A stretch of 64,000 nt of DNA from Lycium barbarum. Taxonomy: Eukaryota; Streptophyta; Magnoliopsida; Solanales; Solanaceae. The translations under genes were made by a program, and so were the position numbers. Positions 11,999 to 23,045 of this stretch are shown here, in pieces (position 1 is the first letter of the stretch; the number at the start of each line of letters is the position of its first letter). Under the pieces are notes generated by a model. It saw nothing but the letters and a program-made list of their open reading frames with translations, made no database searches and was not told the origin of the DNA. The DNA lies in the NCBI RefSeq assembly GCF_019175385.1, contig NC_083348.1, positions 48,320,950 to 48,384,949 of the forward strand, in the 5' to 3' direction.

Positions 11999-14891
11999 TG
12001 TTACATCCCGTGTTTTCATGCGTTGGAAAGCATGCGAGTTAAATGACATTAGTAACGAAGCGAGGTTATCCCTCAAGCTTATAGGTGGTTAGAGTGATGG
12101 TACACATTTATCGTAAGGATTTGAAGTTAAAACAATCGAAGAAAATAAGTTTCATCAAGGTTCAACATTTATTTAAGTGAAATACAGTCCAAGCTATAAT
12201 ATCCCATATTTTTTGACTAGAAAATTGAATCGTCCAACATGAGCAAATTTACCTGAGCCTAGAGAATTTTGGTCATATTCAAGTATGAACATGAAGAACT
12301 CATTAGATAAAACGATAAAGGCCCAAATTTATTTAGGGCCTAAAAGTTGGATGACGGTGATTGGAGATAATATTTGATGTTGCAAAAGAGGTTATGGACT
12401 AGTGCTATATCACATAAGCATGATAATGATTATATGTCGTGTATTAAAGATGATTACTATTTAAGTGAATTGAGATCATGAAATTAAATATGTGGATGAT
12501 TGGTTAATATTGGGATAAAGTGGGAGAGTAAGAAATTAATTACGATATTAATTAAATTACATGGATAAGTGGCATTTATGTAGGTCAACGTGGAATAAGG
12601 GGGGATAATGGTCTTATGACTATGCACTTTTGTAATGAGTAGGTGGCAGCCATAGGACATGATGTGTATTAAAGATAGGAATGTTAGGTAAGAGGCCCTA
12701 CGTTGCTAATAAAGGAAAAGGTGGACATTAGTTCATTTTGTGGAAAATCTACTAGGTTTCGTACAGTATTGCTGTAATATTATGGTGAGGCAGCAACGTA
12801 AATATGGTTGACAAAGAGGAGCAACACTTCATTAGGCAGCAACATTTTTTTTTAGGATCAGTAGCAACGTTCCTTTCATATCAACCGTTGATCGAAGTAT
12901 AATTCATTACAAGGACATCATATGGATTTTGCACACTTTGTTCCATTTTATCACATTGTTGAATTCGGGCTTTCTTCGAAGGGAAGTAAGGTGGAAGAAG
13001 ATCATTTCTTGGCATATAAGGTAAGAACTATTCTCTACTAGATATATTTAAGTTCGTTGAGGTCATAGCTAAATTGTGGGATTAGAAATACAGAATTAAT
13101 TGTGGGTAATTGGATAAGTTATTGTTGTTGTTATGTGAGCAAATTTGAGGTATATTTTTGGGTTGTGTTGTGGCTGGAAATCATTGGAGTAACCTACGTG
13201 TATTGATGTTGTTGTCATTGATATGTATGTTGAAGGAAAGAAAAATTGGAGAAGTGTGTTGGATAATTATATTTGGGCTTTTCGCTCATCGTGAAATGTT
13301 TATGACTTGTTGTTACTACATGGTATATTGTTATTAATGTATATACTTGATGGATTATTCTAGTTCTTGTTGATGATATACGGAATTGGGGGAGATGATA
13401 AGAACGGGGGAGATGCTGCCCATTTTATTTTAGGATAAGTTAAAGTTTCATTATACGATTAAGAGAATCGTTTCTATAATTAACGATAGTATCATTGTTG
13501 TTATCATATAGATCATGGAGCCAATACGAGTTGAGTTCCTAAGCCGTTGAGCTAAGACCATGTATGTTAAGGCTATTCCCTTTTCTTTTTTTGGCATGGT
13601 CTATATGGAACAAACGGACGACGAACGTATAAACTCCAAAGAAGCTATTTCATTATGTCCTGATATGTGTCTATGATTCCTGAAGTCCTATTTTGATATT
13701 ATAATCCATAGTGACATTCGAGGGTATTATGCTTCCAGGTTATTCAAAGAGTTTCAGAAATAATCTTATGAGTCTCACTTGCATTCATTTGCGTCTATAT
13801 ATGTATGTCAAGGCTATCCCTTCTTTATTTTTGGCATGAATTACATAAAACGAGCGAACGATGAACATTCATGACTCTAATGAATTCTAGTTCTCAGCGG
13901 TACTTGACATGGCAGTTGTCTTTGATTCTCAAGTGTCGGTTCATTCTAATTATTCTATTGAGTCCCAGATGATGATTTAGTTTGCATATGGTTGCTCATG
14001 ATATTCTACTAGTGCATGTCGTTAATATATCATTCACCGAGTCCTGGGCCGGGTACGTATTCGTGCACAATTTCATTGCATTGTTCACCGAGTCCCTCAC
14101 TAGAGGGCCAGGTACGGTATATATATGATTATTTCACCTAGTCCCTTACTAGAGGGCCGAGTACGGTATATATATATGATTACTTCACCGAGTCCCTCAC
14201 TAGAGGGCCGGGTATGATATATATTTATATTTCACCGAGTCCCTTACTAAAGGGCCGGGTATGGTATATATTTACATTTCTAGTCACTGCCTTTGGGGCT
14301 ACTTACATGGTTATCCTCTGCCTTCGGGGCTATTCATATTACAGATGGTTTCTCATACTTTCATTATGGCTTATATCTCATTCTTTATGATTACTACTGC
14401 CTTACATACTCGGTACATTGTTCGTACTGACGTCCCGTTGCCTGGGGGCGCTGTGTTCATGCCACACAGTCCCAGATTGTTTTGCAGGTAAAAGTATTCA
14501 GCTAGGATGGTTGGCTATCAGCTGGGATTGGCAAACTCCATTTTCTTCCTGGAGCAGTGCCGAGTCATTATGGTTATCATATGTGTGTATGGGTACGTCG
14601 GGGCCCTGTCCCGACTCATATGATTCAGGTGTTTACTCTTAGAGACTTTACAGACAGTGTCCTGTGGTTAGTATGTTGAGATGTCATGTGTTGAGTAAAA
14701 AGACCATGTAGGCCGATATGTCAGTATGACTTACTCAGTTTTTGATTAATTGAGTTTTGACGGAAAGTACTTTATTATATTTTCGGAATTTTTCTATATG
14801 TCCAGTTTCATTATGTGAATGCCAGAGGGTTTGCTCAGCTCTAGGTAAGAGCTGGGTGCCCATCACGCCCTATCGGAATTGGGGTGTGACA
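11999..14891 (+). repeat. D-family LTR, apparently solo
   Basis: Starts TGTTACATCCCGTG and ends GGGGTGTGACA, about 2.9 kb. No PBS or PPT is adjacent and no clear 5-bp duplication is seen (left ACAGA, right TTTAC), so it is old or recombined. It carries a tandem array of CCGAGTCCC-hairpin units (about 14036-14275) and the hairpin cassette (about 14411-14465) with D-specific stem sequences. Two variants of the GTATGT...GGCATG module occur near 13562 and 13801. Confidence 0.75.
14036..14275 (+). repeat. Tandem array of CCGAGTCCC hairpin units
   Basis: Four to five units of about 60 bp, each CCGAGTCCC-arm, ACTA loop, arm GGGCCGGGTA, then TA-rich spacer. Arms differ between units: CCCTC/GAGGG, CCCTT/GAGGG and CCCTT/AAGGG, so pairing is maintained in the third by a matched change. 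Confidence 0.8.
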
Positions 14892-15526
14892 TTTACGGTC
14901 CGCATTTAACGAGGTTGCCAAATTCCAGTGAGCTACAGTTTCAAGATCCAAGTTTACGACCCCAGATTACGGTCCGTAATGTGATTTACAGTCCGTAATT
15001 TGCAATGTTCCCAGCTTCAGTGATTTTCATGTTGAACTCAAACTTCTCGAATTTTGGACCAAATTTCTTGGATCTGATGGCGTTCCTGGGCCCACTCAAT
15101 CTAGTATTTACCTTTTTGGGGTAGAAAAACACTTTCCCCAAATCTTGACTGGAAAACTTTGGATTAAATGCCCTTTGGAGAGTTTTCTTCCCTATGAAGA
15201 TTTGAAGATCTTCAAGAACACCAACAATTTCAAATTTCCAACTACCTTCAAATCAACTTGTTTTTCCTTCAAATTTCAGATTTAGACTCCCCAAGACATG
15301 TAGAACAACGCCCAATAAGTTTCAAGTCCCAATTTCACCCAAATCAACAAGACCCATTTCAAGTTCTTCAAGTTTTTTTTTTTCAAAAGCTTCAACTCAA
15401 AATGGTGGATTCTTCAATATTGACCCGATTGACACGAAATTTGAAGATTTGAAACCCTAATGTACAAAGCAACAAGAATCTAATAACAAAACAACAAAAC
15501 AAACAAAAACAAATTGGGTTTTTTTT
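14892..15526. other. Remnant with TTACGGTCCGTAA palindromes
   Basis: No gene is seen. The first part has several near-copies of the inverted repeat TTACGG-T-CCGTAA (14892-15000), the same motif clustered in the F-family LTR at 42300-42560, so it is probably an F-like LTR scrap. The remainder (15000-15526) is AT-rich with poly-T and poly-A runs and is unassigned. Confidence 0.5.
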
Positions 15527-15844
15527 TGTTATACCCCGTATTTTTATACGTCGGATTATTCGTAAGCTAATCGACATAAGTTCAAGGACAAGGTTATTTT
15601 TGAGATATGAGACAAGGACTTTTTAATCCCGATTTTAATAATGCATGGTTAGCTAGCTAATTACTATTAGTATGGAAACATTAGTGAAAGTTAGGGATTA
15701 ATTGACCATGATTAGATTATTAAGTGGGGATTAATGATTAATTAAGTTAATTAATGCACTACGTGGGCCCCACTTCAACATGGCCAAATCTGATTGGTCC
15801 ATGCCATAGTGGGACACATGTCAATGATGCTTGGTTGAGTGGGA

Positions 15845-15874
15845 CACGTGTCCATCTTAGAGGCAGCCTATAAA
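15845..15874 (+). promoter_or_regulatory. Candidate E-family LTR promoter: G-box plus TATA
   Basis: CACGTG (15845-15850) is followed 18 bp later by TATAAA (15869-15874), about 340 bp into the LTR. The same CACGTG to TATA-like pairing with nearly the same spacing occurs in two other E LTR copies on the minus strand (31963-31992 and 36298-36327). Promoter activity is inferred from motifs and conservation. Confidence 0.5.
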
Positions 15875-15959
15875 GCCTTAGTTGATGACTAATTCCTTAG
15901 TCACATTTCATTATTCATCTTCAACCAAAGTTAAATTAGGATAGAGGAACTCCTAAGCT

Positions 15960-15982
15960 AGAGAGAGAGAGAGAGAGAGAGA
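15960..15982. repeat. GA microsatellite
   Basis: Roughly eleven GA units inside the E-family LTR, downstream of the candidate TATA box. Confidence 0.9.
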
Positions 15983-16813
15983 GTCACGGCCATGGCTATG
16001 GCAGCAGCCCCTTGAGCTCACGGCCAGCTGCTGTTTTACACCATTAAATTGCTATCTTGTCTTGAATTGAAGAAGGAAATATCACCAGCCATGGCTGCCA
16101 AGCTCACGGCCATGGCAGCCCTTGATCAACCTCAAGTGTTGCAAGAAAAATCAAGTTCCTAAGGTAAGGTTTAATTCCCTCTTACATGTTTTAGTGATGA
16201 TTTGGTCTTTGCACAATTTGGTGGATGTGGAATTGGATGTAAAGAAATATGTGTGTTGATGCTAAGGTTCGGTTGGGGGCTGTTTTAATCTAATGATGGT
16301 GGATTAATTGTGATTATTGTTGTCTTTATTGTTGTCATGGGTTATATAATGGAAATGAAGGAAATTGATATTTTAAGTTGAAGTTGTATTTGTTTTAAGG
16401 GCTGGTTGGGACGTGTTGTTGTTCTTATTGAATTAGGAGGACTAAGTGTAATTAAGATTATGCATTGGGTTGTTGTAATGGTTGAACTATTATAAGGTCG
16501 TTTCGCTGAAGTGTTATGGCTATAGATGATTAAGAGTAACTTGAATATGTCGTAGCCGTTATGTTATCGATTATTGAATGTTGTGATGTGTGGGCTGATT
16601 GGAATGCTATGCGGGCTGTTCGGAGTATTCTTGAATCTTGTTTGGCTAGTCTTGATATAGTATTTGAACGTGTGGTTGTTGATGTTTATTTGGTTGTTAT
16701 AGTTGGTTTGAAAATGAGGGAAATGAGCAATGTAGGGGAAATGCCACCCAATTGTCTAGAAATAAGCTACTAACGTTGAAGTATGATTTACGCCTTTCCG
16801 TAGCTTAACCAGA

Positions 16814-16983
16814 TGTTATATCCCGTATTGTGTACGTTGGATTATTCGTAAGCTAATCGACATAAGTTTAAGGACAAAATTATTTTTGAGATATGAGGCA
16901 AGGACTTTTTAATCCCGATTGTAATAGTGCATGGTTTGCACATTAAATTCAATTAGTGAAGATTAGGGATTAATTAACCATGA
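16814..16983 (+). repeat. E-family LTR start, second nested copy
   Basis: A fresh LTR start (TGTTATATCCCGTATTGTG then GGATTATTCGTAAGCTAATC) 1.29 kb after the first E start. It runs only 170 bp before the D-type start at 16984, so three LTR starts are stacked head-in-head. Confidence 0.75.
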
Positions 16984-19029
16984 TGTTACATCCCGTGTGT
17001 GAGTTAAATGATATTAGTAACGGACATGAGGTTATCCCCAAAGCTTGTAGGTGGTTAAAGTGATGGTACGCATGTATCGTAAGGATTTGAAGTTAAACCA
17101 ATCGAAGAAAATAAGTTCGTCGAGGTTTAAAATTTATTTGAATGGAATACGGCCCAAGCTATGATATCCCGTATTTTTGGACCAGAAAATTTAATCGTCC
17201 AACATGAGCAAATTTACCCAAGCCCGGAAAATTCGATCATATCCAAGGATGAAAATCAAGAACTCGGTGTATACAAGGAATGAAGTCCCAAAATAATTTA
17301 AGACGAAAAAGTGTGACGACGATGATTGCAAATAATATTTTGTGTATGGGAAAAGAGGTTGTGGACTAGTTTTATATCACACGATCATGGTAATGAGTAT
17401 AGGAGGTGTGTTAAAAATGATTATTATTTAAGTTGATAGAGATCAAGAAATTAATTACGTGTGTAATTGATTAAATTGTTGGGAAAAGTCCGTATAATGC
17501 ATGCATAAAAATGGATTATAAAGAGCTTTAACTATGGTTTTAAAGTGGTATTATGATTTGTCTAGTCATGTGGGGGGGGGGGGGGGGACACATGGCATCA
17601 TAGGGGTTGAAGTAATCAACTCGACCTATATTTTCTTGGATGAAAAATCAGCCACGTAAGAGGGGCACTAGGAAAAATTTGCTAATTTCTTATATCCTAT
17701 AAAATGTTGCACGTGAGTATAGTACTCTTTGTGAACAATTCCAAAGAGATAAAGATTACCGTGTCTAGCACCTAACCGCCTATAATATTTACACTTCCTT
17801 TATTAGTTGTTTGTGTGAATATGTAAACAATACAAGGGTGGAGTTGTTCTTAGTTCATCAACTGCCATATTGATGTTGTTGACATGAGTTTCTAGATATC
17901 AATTACTGAAACAAATCTTGGAAATCATTCTCACGTCTTGCTTTCAAGCTTGGATTTAAGGTTATTATTTACTAAGAACTCACGGTAGTTCAAGTCATAG
18001 TAGTTGTACATAAGTAGATTATGGGTTGTTTTCTTATAATATGGAGATCGAAGGGGGTTTGGTAGCTCGTGCAGAGCATTTTATTAATGGGTAGTTGTTC
18101 TTGTTGTTCATGGTGATATCTTACTCTTCTCCATATATTTGTGATTTGCGAAGTAAGGGTCAAAAATTGTATTTTCGACGTTGTAGTTTCGGTGGGCTGT
18201 TTTGAGCTTATTAAAATGATATTGAAGTAGTTTTCTTGTACATGGACGGTAGTTGATGTTGTTGTCGTGTAGGTTGTTGGTGGTTGTTTGAGTTGTTTAT
18301 GGGCTGGATTTTAAAGATTTGATATGATTATTTCGGTTATCGTTGTTGTTGGTATTATTGTGATAATTGGAGATTAATTGGAAGTTCGGGTTAGGCGAGT
18401 TATATAGAGGAAATGCTGCCCGATTTCCGTTCAGTTTTTAACTAATCGAAATACTAACCAAGAAGTATGAACTAAGAAGTGATTCCCATAAGTGATTGGA
18501 TGTAGATTTATAAGTTTTGAAAGTCGTAGTTTATTAACAATAGTGTTACTCTCATATTAAATAGGCTAAAGGGGCGACGAAGCAAGCTTGGTTACGGTTG
18601 ATCTATAACAGGTATGTAAAGCTATCCCTTCCTTCTTTTTGGCATGATCTTTTATGAAACAAATAGACGACGTATGTATGATTTCAAAAAGCTCCTATTC
18701 TTAGAGACACTAGGATGGCTAATGTACTTGATTCCCAGGACTTATTTTATTATGTCTTGATACGTGTCTATGATTCCTGAAGTCTATTTTGATATAATCC
18801 ATAATGACATTCGAAGGATACTTGATATGACTATTGTCTTGATTATCAAATGATGGTACATTTTGATTATTCTATTGAGTCTCAGATATGACTTAGTTTG
18901 CATATGGTTGCTCACTACTCTGCTCGTGCATGCCTCAATATGTCTTTCACTGAGTCCCGGGCCGGGTACGTTCTCGTGCATAGTTTCACTACATTGTTCA
19001 CCGAGTCCCTCACTAGAGGGCCGAGATAC

Positions 19030-19091
<62 letters not shown>

Positions 19092-19118
19092 GATATGATG
19101 ATATGATGATGTGATTAT
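16984..19118 (+). repeat. Chimeric D/E LTR remnant
   Basis: Begins like the D family (TGTTACATCCCGTG, GAGTTAAATGATATTAGTAA). From about 18290 onward it matches E-family sequence (GGGCTGGATT, GTTCGGGTTAGGCGAGTTATA), so it is either a D insertion whose far end is lost, followed by resumed E, or a recombinant LTR. It holds a G run (17572-17587), a GTATGT/GGCATG module (18610-18647) and a long TA microsatellite. Confidence 0.65.
19032..19088. repeat. TA microsatellite at conserved LTR position
   Basis: Nearly 30 TA units directly after GAGGGCCGAGATACGG. The same site in other LTR copies has TA runs of very different length (14119, 29788, 40019; minus strand at 27735). Confidence 0.92.
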
Positions 19119-19379
19119 TGTTATGTCCCGTGTTTTCGCATAATTGGAAATCTTGAAAATAATTAAGACTTGTATGTTATAAGGCAATATTTTGATTTTA
19201 GTTAATATGTTGATGTCATTTATGGAAGTGTTGGTGCAAAGACGTCGGGGAAGTCAGAAAGAAGGTCAACAATCCCTAGATGCCCCGCAGCCTCCTGTTT
19301 ATAAATGTGGCCGGCTTCACACCCATAAACAGGACTCTACTGGACACGACTTTGCAGACAACCTGCTCTGATACCACTT
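19119..19379. other. LTR-start scrap joined to a minus-strand leader and PBS
   Basis: 19119-19211 looks like an LTR start (TGTTATGTCCCGTGTTTTCG). It then changes into the leader of the element whose 5' LTR begins at 19380. The leader has a 10-bp stem TCCTGTTTAT/ATAAACAGGA (19293-19302 and 19325-19334) with inner TGTG/CACA and the self-complementary loop GCCGGC (19310-19315). The PBS (TGGTATCAGAGC on the minus strand) is at 19365-19376. The element's coding region is missing. Confidence 0.72.
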
Positions 19380-19622
19380 TGTCACACCCTAATATTGATC
19401 AGGGCGTGATGGTTACCCGACCCCATATTCGGAGCCGAGCGAACCCACTGACTCTTATTGCACACATAATCTCTTTGGACATTTAAATCCAATAAGGATG
19501 AAATACATAGTAAAGCTTTCAGAAACTTTCTTTTCATCGTACTCAAATCAAGTAGAATTTGTAATCACAATACATAATGACACATCGGCTGGTGGAGCCG
19601 CTTACAAAACTGACATCCTATA

Positions 19623-22600
19623 TGTTATATCCCGCATTTTGTACATTCGGATAATTTAAGATAATTGCGGGAAGTTAAGAGCAAGGCTATAATTTTGATC
19701 TTGTTTGGTGCATAAGTTGTTCATAAAATTTTTAATGTGAAAATATTGAGGAAGGCTAAGGGAAAATTTGGAAATTTGGAAATAGTTTTCATGAATTACA
19801 AAAATTGGTCATGAAATAAAATGGGTTGGGAAAAAAAAAAAAAAAAAAAAGGAGGCCCAAGTGTGGCCAGCCATCTTGGATGGGCCAAGGCCCACTTGGG
19901 GACTTAATACTAGTAATAAAAAGGGGACCAATCCATCATTTTAACATCTTCAACCCAAAGAACAATCAAGAAACTTGGTAGAGAAAAAGAAGACCACTCC
20001 ATTCGGTCAAGCATGGCCAAAATTGACCCCTTGAAATCTTGATCAAAAAATTATGTTCTTCTAGCAAACTAACCAATTGGAAGGTCCTCTTTAACGTGGG
20101 ATAATTGTTGGAGCAAGAAAACCATCTATTCTTGCAAGGAGCAATCCTAGCCAAGTGAGAAGTTGAAGGAAAAAGGTAAGGTTTAATCTTCTTTTGATAT
20201 GTTATAGATGGTTATGCATGTTGTAGGATGTAGAAAATGAATGAAATTCATGAAACTTTGTGTGTTGAGGTTGAGCTGTGTGGGTGGGGTGTGTGTTGTG
20301 TAGGAATAAGGGACCAATTTTACTTAGCATTTTGGTTGTTGTTGTAATGAAATCTATGATAAAAATAAAAGTTTGATGATTCTAGTTGAAGTTGTAAGTG
20401 TTGGAAAGTTGTTTGAAAGCTAATGTGATGTTAAAAACCATTTCTTGTATATATGGAAAATTGATGTTGTTAGTCTGTGAATTGTTGGTGTAGTTCATGA
20501 ATTTGGAAGGAAGAAATGTGTTGTTATTGTTCTTGTTGAATTTGGAAGGTTTCGGATGGAATGGAATATTGGTTGGATTATTGTAACTAGTGTGCGGATT
20601 ATTTGAAGGGTTCTTGAACATTGTTTGAATGGCTTCGGATTAGTACTTGAATGTGTGAGCAAATATGAATTGACTATAAGTGAAACGCCGTTGAGGTTGT
20701 AGAAAGAAGTTGCTAATGTTATTATGCGTTTTGAATTGATTGTGGATATTGTTAGAATAATTGTTTGTATTGTTGCTGATATTTTGGCCGAGTTAAATTC
20801 TCGGATTTGTTGTTGTAATTTTGGCCGAGTTGAATTCTCGGGGTTGTTGTATTTACAGGGGAAATGCTGCCGAAATTTCTGTAAATAAAGTGTTGGATTA
20901 GAATTGAACTCTTAAGTGTTTTGGCTAATGTTTGGTATGTATGAATATTGTTGTAGATCTTGCGAGGCCAGAGGCTTAAGTTCGGATTAGCGTAGAAAGC
21001 GGGCAAGGTATGTAAGGCTTACCTTTCTTTCTTTTGGCATGATCTCTACGAAACGAGCAAATGACGTATATGTATGAATTCAAAGAAATTTCCCATTCTT
21101 AGAGGCACTAGGATGGCTAACATTCTTGACTTTCATAAGTTGTTTCATATGGTGTTGACGCGTACCTATGATGTCCGAAGTTTGTTTCATATGTTCTAAA
21201 GGGCACTCGAAGGATAATCGGTATGACTAAAGTTCTGATCTTGAAATGCTAGCACGTCCTATTACTCTATTAACTCTTTGATATGTTTTGATATGTACGT
21301 ATGGTTCCAAAACTCTACTTGAATTGGTCCATAACGATATCCGAAAAGTACTTGATATGATTGTTGCGTTGATTTTCCAAAAATGGCTTCTGGAACGTTC
21401 GTAGAGGGTTCTGTACTTCAAACGCTCATAACTTTCTTATACTATGTCGGATTGACCCGAAACTTGTTTCTGAGCCTTCAGGGGTCAGTGAGTATACTTG
21501 TCAATCGAGTCTTAGAATTGATTTATATACATATGGTTCTCACTACTCCGCTCGTGCGTGCTACTATTATATCGTCCACCGAGCCTCGGGCCGGTGATAT
21601 CATTATGTGCACTATGTTATACTCGCCACTAACATGTTATGTTATATATGGATCGGAGCCGACGCCTCGGCAACATGATATGTTCTGTTTTCTGTATATA
21701 TATGAGCAAGATATGTTTTTCAAAGGAAGTATTATTATGGATATGTATATGTTATATGTATATGGATCGGGCTGCACGTTCCGCAGTAGTATAATATATG
21801 CATATGGATCGGGCTGCACGTTCCGAAGCAGTATAATATATGTATGGATCGGGTTGCACGTTCCGCAGCAGTATAATATATGTATATGGATTGGGCTGCA
21901 CGTTCCGCAGCAGTATAATATATGTATGGATCGGGCTGCATGTTCCGCAGCAGTATAATATATATATGGATCGGGCCGAACGTTCCTCGGCACTAATATG
22001 TTATATATGAATCGGGCCGTACGTTCCTCGGCACTATCGCCTTACATATGGATCGGTTATATGTATATGTATATGGTGGCATATGATGTCGGCACGTATG
22101 ATCTGTGTTTGGAAAGTAAGTGTTTTGGTACTTTGGATGTTTTACTCATTTTCGATACTTTTCTGACATATGACATCGGTAAGCATGATTTACGTTCGGA
22201 AAATAAACAACTTGGTATTCTGACTAATGTACTTACTTTTTGTACCGTTGTTCCGGTTATGTTTCTGTTTTCAGTATTTCACGCCTTACATACTCAGTAC
22301 ATATTCCGTACTGACCCCCTTTCTTCGGGGGCTGCGTTTCATGCCCGCAGGTACAGACGCGCACGTGAGTGGTCCGCCAGCTTAGGCCATCCATTCTGCT
22401 GTGTTGAAGTGCTCCCTCGTTCCGGAGCCCACACTTTTGGTACAGATCTTTCTCTTGTACATATTTATGTATATATGACTATTTTAGGGGTACAGCGAGG
22501 CCCTGTCCCATCATATGGTTCTGTTATGTTTGTTAGAGGCCTGTAGACATATATGTGGGTCATGGGTCATTGTTGTTCGGTCATGTTTGTGTGAAATGCG

Positions 22601-22838
22601 CCCTAAGAAGTCCAGTTGCTATGATAGCCTTAACGGCTTGTGCGTATGTATATGCATGTATATGTTTTTGGGCGATATGTCTTTCGACAGCCTTGGTGGC
22701 TTCTGTATGATATGTATATCTGTATAAATTAAAATATGTTGGATATGGATAAGTTACAGATATGTCGATTTGGTAAGTAGGTGTGTACGGGTGTCCAGCT
22801 CGGGCACTAGTCACGGCCCACGGGGTTGGGTCGTGACA
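19623..22838 (+). mobile_element. Solo LTR with target duplication CTATA
   Basis: Starts TGTTATATCCCGCATTTTG and ends GGGTCGTGACA. It is flanked by identical 5-bp copies CTATA at 19618-19622 and 22839-22843. No internal region or PBS is present, so it is the product of LTR-LTR recombination. Inside are the inverted pair TGGGCC-AA-GGCCCA (19881-19894), a GTATGT/GGCATG module (21005-21043), a hairpin minisatellite (21757-22040) and the multi-hairpin cassette (22295-22354). Confidence 0.93.
21757..22040 (+). repeat. Minisatellite of ACGTTCC-loop hairpins
   Basis: About seven units of roughly 38-42 bp reading GGATCGGGC-arm, loop ACGTTCC, arm, then TA-rich spacer. Most units have stem GCTGC/GCAGC; the last two have GCCGA/TCGGC or GCCG/CGGC. 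Related arrays occur at 46580-46735 (reverse strand) and 60393-60505. Confidence 0.9.
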
Positions 22839-22984
22839 CTATACCCACGACTCTGTCTGCAAAGTCTCTAACATTAATCAGAAATCATAACATATGTACT
22901 CTGACTCGGCAACACTCCGAAAGGAAGTGGAGCTCGCCAATCCAGCTGAAGCATTTTCTAGCAATGTCCTTTACTCATCTAGGT

Positions 22985-23045
22985 GTACCTGCGTGGCATG
23001 AAACACAGCCCCCGAAGAAAGGGGGTCAGTACGGAATATGTACTG
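22985..23045 (-). other. Hairpin cassette copy in B-type LTR
   Basis: In LTR orientation: CAGTAC...GTAC arms, then a five-base C/G stem with a TTTCTTC loop, then a CTG/CAG-type third hairpin. It aligns with the cassettes at 8121, 22295, 26388, 27498, 30042, 40299, 46390, 49860, 57350 and 60767. Confidence 0.75.

Larger units (their letters stand above)
15527..16813 (+). repeat. E-family LTR, 5' part
   Basis: Starts TGTTATACCCCGTATTTTTA and follows the E-family LTR seen on the minus strand at 36614 and 32281. It is cut at 16813, where a second LTR start appears. It includes a GA microsatellite (15960-15982) and a candidate U3 promoter. Confidence 0.78.

Noticed and set aside
18863..19187. Frames encoding runs of Tyr-Ile
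   Set aside because: Translation of a TA microsatellite.
21383..21993. Long frames on both strands over the minisatellite
   Set aside because: The repeated peptide comes from tandem 40-bp units being open in several frames at once. It is repeat DNA, not a gene.
22295..22354. Hammerhead ribozyme (retrozyme) in the LTRs
   Set aside because: The conserved hairpin cassette lacks the CTGANGA and GAAA core motifs of a hammerhead.
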